Part shown: in pieces, positions 60,011 through 64,000 of the stretch | Layout: each line of letters begins with the position of its first letter | How positions within the stretch are numbered: position 1 is the stretch's first letter | DNA from: Occultella kanbiaonis | Lineage (GTDB): Bacteria > Actinomycetota > Actinomycetes > Actinomycetales > Beutenbergiaceae | Assembly: GCF_009708215.1 (NCBI RefSeq) | Contig: NZ_CP046175.1 | Coordinates: 1,798,001 to 1,862,000, forward strand | Length of the DNA: 64,000 nucleotides | Direction of reading: 5' to 3' | The notes under the pieces: model-generated | The model's database searches: none | The model's input: the letters and a program-made list of their open reading frames with translations, nothing else | Told to the model about the DNA's origin: nothing | Made by a program: the position numbers and the translations under genes

Positions 60011-61137
60011 ACCGCGAGGACCTGCCGACGGGCAGGCCCGCCCTCGGTCAGGTGATGGCCGGGTGCACCGTGCTGATCACCGCGGACCGCCGCTCCGCCG
60101 AGCTCGCCGCGGCACTGACCCGGCGTGGCGCGCAGGTGCGGCACGCGCCCGCGCTGAGCATCCTGTCCAACGTCGACGACGAGCAGCTCATCGCGGACAC
60201 CCGGGAGCTGGTCGAACACGCCCCGGACGTCGTGGTCGTCACCACCGGGATCGGGTTCCGCGGCTGGATCGAGGCCGCGGACGCGCACGGCATCGCCGAT
60301 GACCTGCTGGCCGTGCTCGCGGGCTCGCGCATCGTGGCCCGCGGCCCGAAGGCCCGCGGCGCCATCCAGGCGGCCGGGCTGCAGGCCGACTGGGTCGCCG
60401 AGTCCGAGACCTCCGGGGAGATCGCCGACGTCCTCCTCGGCGAGGGCGTGGCCGGGCTCCGGGTGGCCGTGCAGCACCACGGCGCCGGCGCCGACGGGCT
60501 GGACGCCGTGTTCGCGGAGGCCGGCGCGGACGTGCAGAGCCTGATCGTCTACCGCTGGGGACCTGCTCCGGATCCCGACGCGGTGCGGGCCTCCGCCCGC
60601 GCCGCAGCGGCCGGGGAGATCGATGCGGTCGTGTTCACCTCCGCGCCCGGCGCGGAGGCCTGGCTGTCCGCCGCCGAGGCGGAAGGGGTCGGCCCGCAGA
60701 TTGTGGCGCGCTTCGTCTCGGGGTCGATGATCGCGGCGGCAGTGGGCCCGATCACGGCCAAGCCGCTGGAGCACCGCGGGATCACCACCCTGCAGCCCGA
60801 ACGCGGCCGCCTCGGCGCGCTCGTGCGGGCCCTGGTGAGCCACTACGAACAGGCCGAGACCCTCGCGCTGTGCACGGTCGTCGGGATGCTCCAGATCCGC
60901 TCCCGGGTCGCCGTCCTCGACGGCCAGGTGCTCCCGCTCTCACCGAGCGGGGTCGAGGTGCTGCGCCTGCTCGCCGGCGGCGGCGTGGTGTCCCGCGAGG
61001 CGGTCCTGGCCGTGCTGCCGGGCGACTCCACCGACCCGCACGCCGCCGAGGTGGCCATCGCCCGCCTGCGCGAGGCGGCCGGGCGGGGCCTGATCAAGAC
61101 GGTGGTCAAGCGGGGGTACCGGCTCGAACTCGCCTGA
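60007..61137 (+). CDS. hemD: Uroporphyrinogen-III synthase fused to winged-helix DNA-binding domain
   Basis: A 376-residue protein. Residues about 1-265 are HemD-like (LITADRRSAELAAALTRRGAQVRHAPALSI; VVVTTGIGFRGWIEAA; DAVVFTSAPGAEAWL). The C-terminal 95 residues resemble an OmpR-type trans-regulatory winged helix (LSPSGVEVLRLLAGGGVVSREAVLAVLP...EVAIARLREAAGRGLIKTVVKRGYRLEL). This fusion occurs next to nirBD/narK genes in actinobacteria and is thought to act as a regulator. It may regulate the cluster, make uroporphyrinogen III, or both. It overlaps the SUMT gene by four bases. Confidence 0.9.
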   Translation: MNREDLPTGRPALGQVMAGCTVLITADRRSAELAAALTRRGAQVRHAPALSILSNVDDEQLIADTRELVEHAPDVVVVTTGIGFRGWIEAADAHGIADDLLAVLAGSRIVARGPKARGAIQAAGLQADWVAESETSGEIADVLLGEGVAGLRVAVQHHGAGADGLDAVFAEAGADVQSLIVYRWGPAPDPDAVRASARAAAAGEIDAVVFTSAPGAEAWLSAAEAEGVGPQIVARFVSGSMIAAAVGPITAKPLEHRGITTLQPERGRLGALVRALVSHYEQAETLALCTVVGMLQIRSRVAVLDGQVLPLSPSGVEVLRLLAGGGVVSREAVLAVLPGDSTDPHAAEVAIARLREAAGRGLIKTVVKRGYRLELA

Positions 61138-61260
61138 CGCGGCTGGTCCGATCGGCGCCGGCGCACCCGGGCCGGTCACGACTCCCGACTCCGATCCGCC
61201 ACGGCCCGACTGTCCGGCTCGGTACTCTGCGCTATCCGTCGAACGGCGGGACGGGAGGTC

Positions 61261-61497
61261 GTGGCTGATGGACCAGGCGTCGCGGCGCTGGGACGAACCG
61301 GCATGACGCGAGGACCGAGAGCCCTCACGCCCGCGAACCGAGCCTTGGAGATGTATGAGGACGGGCGCGTCGCTCGGGAGACTCCGTCCGACGGCGAACC
61401 GGTGACGCGGAGGGACCCCGGCCCGGAACGGCCGACTCCAGACGCCGCAGGCGGGCCCGGCACCCGAAGGCGAGCGGCAGGCGATGAGTCTCGATGA
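61261..61497 (+). CDS. Small hypothetical protein
   Basis: A 78-residue ORF beginning with GTG at 61261, preceded by GGGAGG. Its stop overlaps the ATG of the next membrane protein by four bases. The sequence is charged, rich in Pro/Arg/Asp, and has no known family. The ribosome-binding site and overlap support it; the composition makes disorder likely. Confidence 0.4.
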   Translation: MADGPGVAALGRTGMTRGPRALTPANRALEMYEDGRVARETPSDGEPVTRRDPGPERPTPDAAGGPGTRRRAAGDESR

Positions 61498-62066
61498 GGT
61501 CCACCACCTGGCTACGGCTCGCTCCGCCACGGCCTGTCATCGCCTTCTTCTGCACAGCCGCGTCGCTGTATGTGGTCACGATGTTCTCCCTCGTCATGAT
61601 CAGTGATGCGGCGTGGCCCGGGTATGCGGGCTATGGGGTCCTGATCACCGGGTTGGTCGGATTCTTCGGCGCGATCGGCACCGCGCAGGTCTACGCACAG
61701 GACGACGACATGGTGATCACGGATGTCTTCGTCGAGTCACGGATTCCCCGGTTTCTGATCGCAAATGTGGAGCGGCACAACGGGATCACCGTGCACTTGT
61801 TCGACGGGACCAGTCACGAGCCGGCCGCGTACGGAGGCTCGTTGCTTCAGAGCTTCGTTGCGAGCCGTCGATTCTCGGATGCCGGTCGCGCGATGCGGGC
61901 CTGGGTGGACGATGACCCCGGAGATCCACCAGACGGGCGGACCGTGCGCCGGCGGCTGCGGAGGTGGTGGACGACGGCGGTTCCGGCGATCCTCGTCGTT
62001 GCACAGGCGTGGGGGCTCATCCTCTGGTGGCTGACCCCGATGCTGCGGCCCTTCGTGGTCTCGTGA
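61494..62066 (+). CDS. Hypothetical membrane protein
   Basis: A 190-residue protein with two hydrophobic segments near the N-terminus (about 14-36 and 42-66) and one near the C-terminus (AVPAILVVAQAWGLILWWLTPML). A soluble middle part (VITDVFVESRIPRFLIANVERHNGITVHLFDG) lies between. It may be a PH-domain-like membrane protein; the family is not certain. It is coupled to the small ORF upstream. Confidence 0.65.
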   Translation: MRSTTWLRLAPPRPVIAFFCTAASLYVVTMFSLVMISDAAWPGYAGYGVLITGLVGFFGAIGTAQVYAQDDDMVITDVFVESRIPRFLIANVERHNGITVHLFDGTSHEPAAYGGSLLQSFVASRRFSDAGRAMRAWVDDDPGDPPDGRTVRRRLRRWWTTAVPAILVVAQAWGLILWWLTPMLRPFVVS

Positions 62067-62178
62067 GCACGTGGGATCCGGCCTCCGCGATCTGTGAGGT
62101 CGTCGCTGCTCGCGCCGCCAGGGTGACATCGTGCGGCTGATGGCGCCGTTACGCCGCAGGAGCGCACGTTCGTCACCA

Positions 62179-63162
62179 TCAGACCAGGACGACCTTGCCG
62201 GTGGTGGCGCGGGACTCGAGGTCGCGGTGGGCACGGGCGGCCTCGGCGAACGGGACCTCGTGGATCAGCGGACGCCACGTGCCGGCGGCCGCGAGGGCCA
62301 GGGCGCGTTGCTGGCGTTCGTGGATGTCCGTGATCGGCTTCGCGCCGGGTCCGACGATCGGCACCACCGTGTAGGGGGCGTCGGCCGGGACATCGGTCGC
62401 GGCGCCGGAGGCCCAGCCGTAGCCGACCAGGCGGCCACCTGAGGCGAGTAGGGACGCCGCCGCAGTGCCCGATGCGCCGCCGACGCCGTCGAACGCGACG
62501 GTCGCGCCGCCGTCGCCGAGCGCCGTGCGGGCCTCGTCGAGCCAGCCATCGGCGCGGTAGTCGAGGACGGTGAGGGCGGCCGTGTCCACGTCGCCGAGCG
62601 CCCCGGCGAGTCGGTCCGCCTTCGCCCGCCCACCGACGAGTGCGACCACCCGGGCGTCGGCCCGCAGCGCGGCCTGCACGAACAGGTTGCCCAACCCACC
62701 GGCCGCCGCGGTGATGACCACCCTGTCCTCGGGCCCGAGTCGAGCGGCGTCGAGCACGATCGTGGCCATCCGGCCGGTGCCGATCATGGCGACCGCCACG
62801 GCCTCCGAGAGCCCGTCGGGGATCGGGTGCAGCACCTCGAGCGGTGCCACGACGAGCCTGGCGTAACCTCCGCCGTCGGGCACCGCGCCCAGGTGCGCGG
62901 CGACCCGGCGACCGACCAAGGCCGGGTCCACCCCGGACCCGACGGCGGCGACGGAGCCGGCGACCTCGCGGCCCGGGATCGTCGGCAGAGCCGGCAGCGG
63001 CAGTGGGCCGGGCTCGCCGCGGCGCAGCGTCGTGTCGAGCAGGTGCACGCCGTGCGCGCGCCCGGCGATCAACACCTGGCCGACGCCCGGCTCGGGGTCG
63101 GGGACCTCGTCCAGGACGAGGTTCTCGGGTGGGCCGAAGGCGTGCAGGCGGATGGCGTCCAT
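62179..63162 (-). CDS. Zinc-independent quinone oxidoreductase-like MDR protein
   Basis: A 327-residue medium-chain dehydrogenase/reductase of the quinone oxidoreductase branch. It starts MDAIRLHAFGPPENLVLDEVPDPEPG and lacks the catalytic-zinc Cys/His pattern. It contains the nucleotide motif ITAAAGGLGNLFVQAALR and ends with ATTGKVVLV. It probably reduces quinones or enones with NADPH. It is monocistronic. Confidence 0.88.
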   Translation of the reverse strand: MDAIRLHAFGPPENLVLDEVPDPEPGVGQVLIAGRAHGVHLLDTTLRRGEPGPLPLPALPTIPGREVAGSVAAVGSGVDPALVGRRVAAHLGAVPDGGGYARLVVAPLEVLHPIPDGLSEAVAVAMIGTGRMATIVLDAARLGPEDRVVITAAAGGLGNLFVQAALRADARVVALVGGRAKADRLAGALGDVDTAALTVLDYRADGWLDEARTALGDGGATVAFDGVGGASGTAAASLLASGGRLVGYGWASGAATDVPADAPYTVVPIVGPGAKPITDIHERQQRALALAAAGTWRPLIHEVPFAEAARAHRDLESRATTGKVVLV

Positions 63163-63244
63163 CGATGGTCTCCCTGTGGTCGGTGGGTCAGGACTCCAGC
63201 CAACGACATCAACAATGGTTGAGGTCAAGACCTGGGAGGTCGGC

Positions 63245-64000
63245 TCAGCCGCCGACCCGGACCACGTCCCCGAGCACGATGACGGCGGGGGAGGAGATCC
63301 CGGCGAGGGTCGCCTCGGCGACGGCGTCCCCGACGCTGCTCACGGTGCTCGCCTGGTCCGGGGTGTACCCGCGCTCGATCGCCGCGACCGGGGTCTCGCG
63401 GGCGAGGCCGGCCCGGAGCAGCCCGGCGAGCAGGTGCGGCAGGGTGCCGACGCCCATCAGGACCACGACGGTCCCACCGAGGGTCAGCGCTCGGGCCAGG
63501 TGGGCGTGCTCGTCGTCGGAGAGGGGGTGGTGGCCGGAGATCACGGTGAAGTGGTGCGAGAGGTCGCGGTAGGTCACCGGGATCCCAGCCGCCGCCGGCA
63601 CGGCGATCGACGCGCTGATCCCGGGGACCAGCCGCGCCGGGACCCCGGCGGCCCGCGCGGCCGCGAGCTCCTCGGCGCCGCGGCCGAACACGAACGGGTC
63701 CCCGCCCTTGAGCCGGACCACCCGCTGCCCGGCGGCGGCCCGGGCGATCATCAGCTCCTCGATCTCGGCCTGCCCCAGCGGGTGATGGCCCGGCCGTTTG
63801 CCGACGTCGATCAGCTCCGCGCCGGGAGCGAGATCGGCCAGGTGATCGGTGGGCGCGAGCCGGTCGAACAGGATCACATCCGCGGCAGCCAGGGCGTGCA
63901 CGGCGGCAATGGTGAGCAGGTCGTCGGCACCAGGACCGCCTCCGACGAGGGTCACCTGCCCGGCCGGGGGACCGGGCTCACGGCTGATCAGGTGCGTGCG
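63245..64000 (-). CDS. cobA: SUMT-type methyltransferase (5' end outside window)
   Basis: The frame runs from the window edge at 64000 to a stop at 63245. The visible core has VTLVGGGPGADDLLT, VVRLKGGDPFVFGRGAEE, VPGISASIAVPAAAGIPVTYRD and the terminal VIVLGDVVRVG. The frame is open through the edge (RTHLISREPGPPAGQ before the core), so it may carry an N-terminal precorrin-2 dehydrogenase domain, as CysG does. It duplicates the activity of the cobA gene at 59126. Confidence 0.9.
   Translation of the reverse strand, partial: RTHLISREPGPPAGQVTLVGGGPGADDLLTIAAVHALAAADVILFDRLAPTDHLADLAPGAELIDVGKRPGHHPLGQAEIEELMIARAAAGQRVVRLKGGDPFVFGRGAEELAAARAAGVPARLVPGISASIAVPAAAGIPVTYRDLSHHFTVISGHHPLSDDEHAHLARALTLGGTVVVLMGVGTLPHLLAGLLRAGLARETPVAAIERGYTPDQASTVSSVGDAVAEATLAGISSPAVIVLGDVVRVGG

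Overview
The window is high-GC DNA (roughly 70% G+C) with many GTG starts, leaderless promoters and ATGA/GTGA stop-start overlaps. The genes (an Mtb-type RpiB, a ClpP1-ClpP2-ClpX block, an Rv2629-like hibernation factor, GlnR-type boxes) point to an actinobacterium. A member of the Micrococcales (Beutenbergiaceae, Ruaniaceae or Bogoriellaceae-like) is my best guess, but this is inference.

Layout. 1-14.1 kb holds mixed housekeeping and accessory enzymes: a partial glycosyltransferase, DoxX, a rhodanese-like protein, an M13 protease, a nucleotidyltransferase, RpiB, an alkyltransferase-like protein, a secreted GH5 endoglucanase, cysK-cysE, a PadR regulator with a flavin monooxygenase, and a GntR regulator with a DUF1648 membrane protein. 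14.4-15.8 kb holds a zinc-independent ribosomal protein set (S14, L31B, L32) and tRNA-Gly(TCC) and tRNA-Pro(TGG). 15.9-20.9 kb holds small regulators and enzymes (GNAT, AhpD-like, ArsR, SRPBCC, nitronate monooxygenase, VOC, MerR). 21-25.6 kb is the protein-quality block tig-clpP1-clpP2-clpX with strong terminators.

25.7-34.3 kb is an eight-gene translationally coupled operon: a Dpp-type ABC importer (binding protein, two permeases, two ATPases), an SsuD-like flavin monooxygenase, an alpha/beta hydrolase with an Asp nucleophile position, and an SfnG-like sulfone monooxygenase. It probably scavenges sulfur from organosulfur compounds. A small ORF ending in Cys-Cys lies in its leader.

34.4-42.95 kb is an accessory island: two TM/coiled-coil protein loci flanking a frameshifted IS110 element with a structured non-coding end, a decayed large serine integrase, a tail-to-tail Beta-protein/sce7726 pair, two unknown small genes and an Abi-alpha-like protein. 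This looks like a small defence or mobile-element hotspot.

43-50.6 kb returns to chromosomal functions: LysR, an ECF sigma factor with its partner membrane protein, a cbs-metB transsulfuration operon preceded by a leaderless cysteine-codon leader peptide (MVLCTRLCCC), the Rv2629-like factor, a DinB-like protein and chorismate mutase. 50.7-61.1 kb is an assimilatory nitrate/nitrite cluster (narK, nitrate reductase, flavoprotein with a C-terminal BFD domain, nirB, nirD, SUMT, HemD fused to a winged helix), with GlnR-like boxes before narK and before nirB. The SUMT/HemD genes plausibly supply siroheme for NirB. The window ends with a quinone oxidoreductase-like gene and a second, truncated SUMT gene.

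The unifying themes are sulfur and nitrogen assimilation. The most interesting signals are the two cysteine-rich leader ORFs, the IS110 non-coding stem and the defence-like island.
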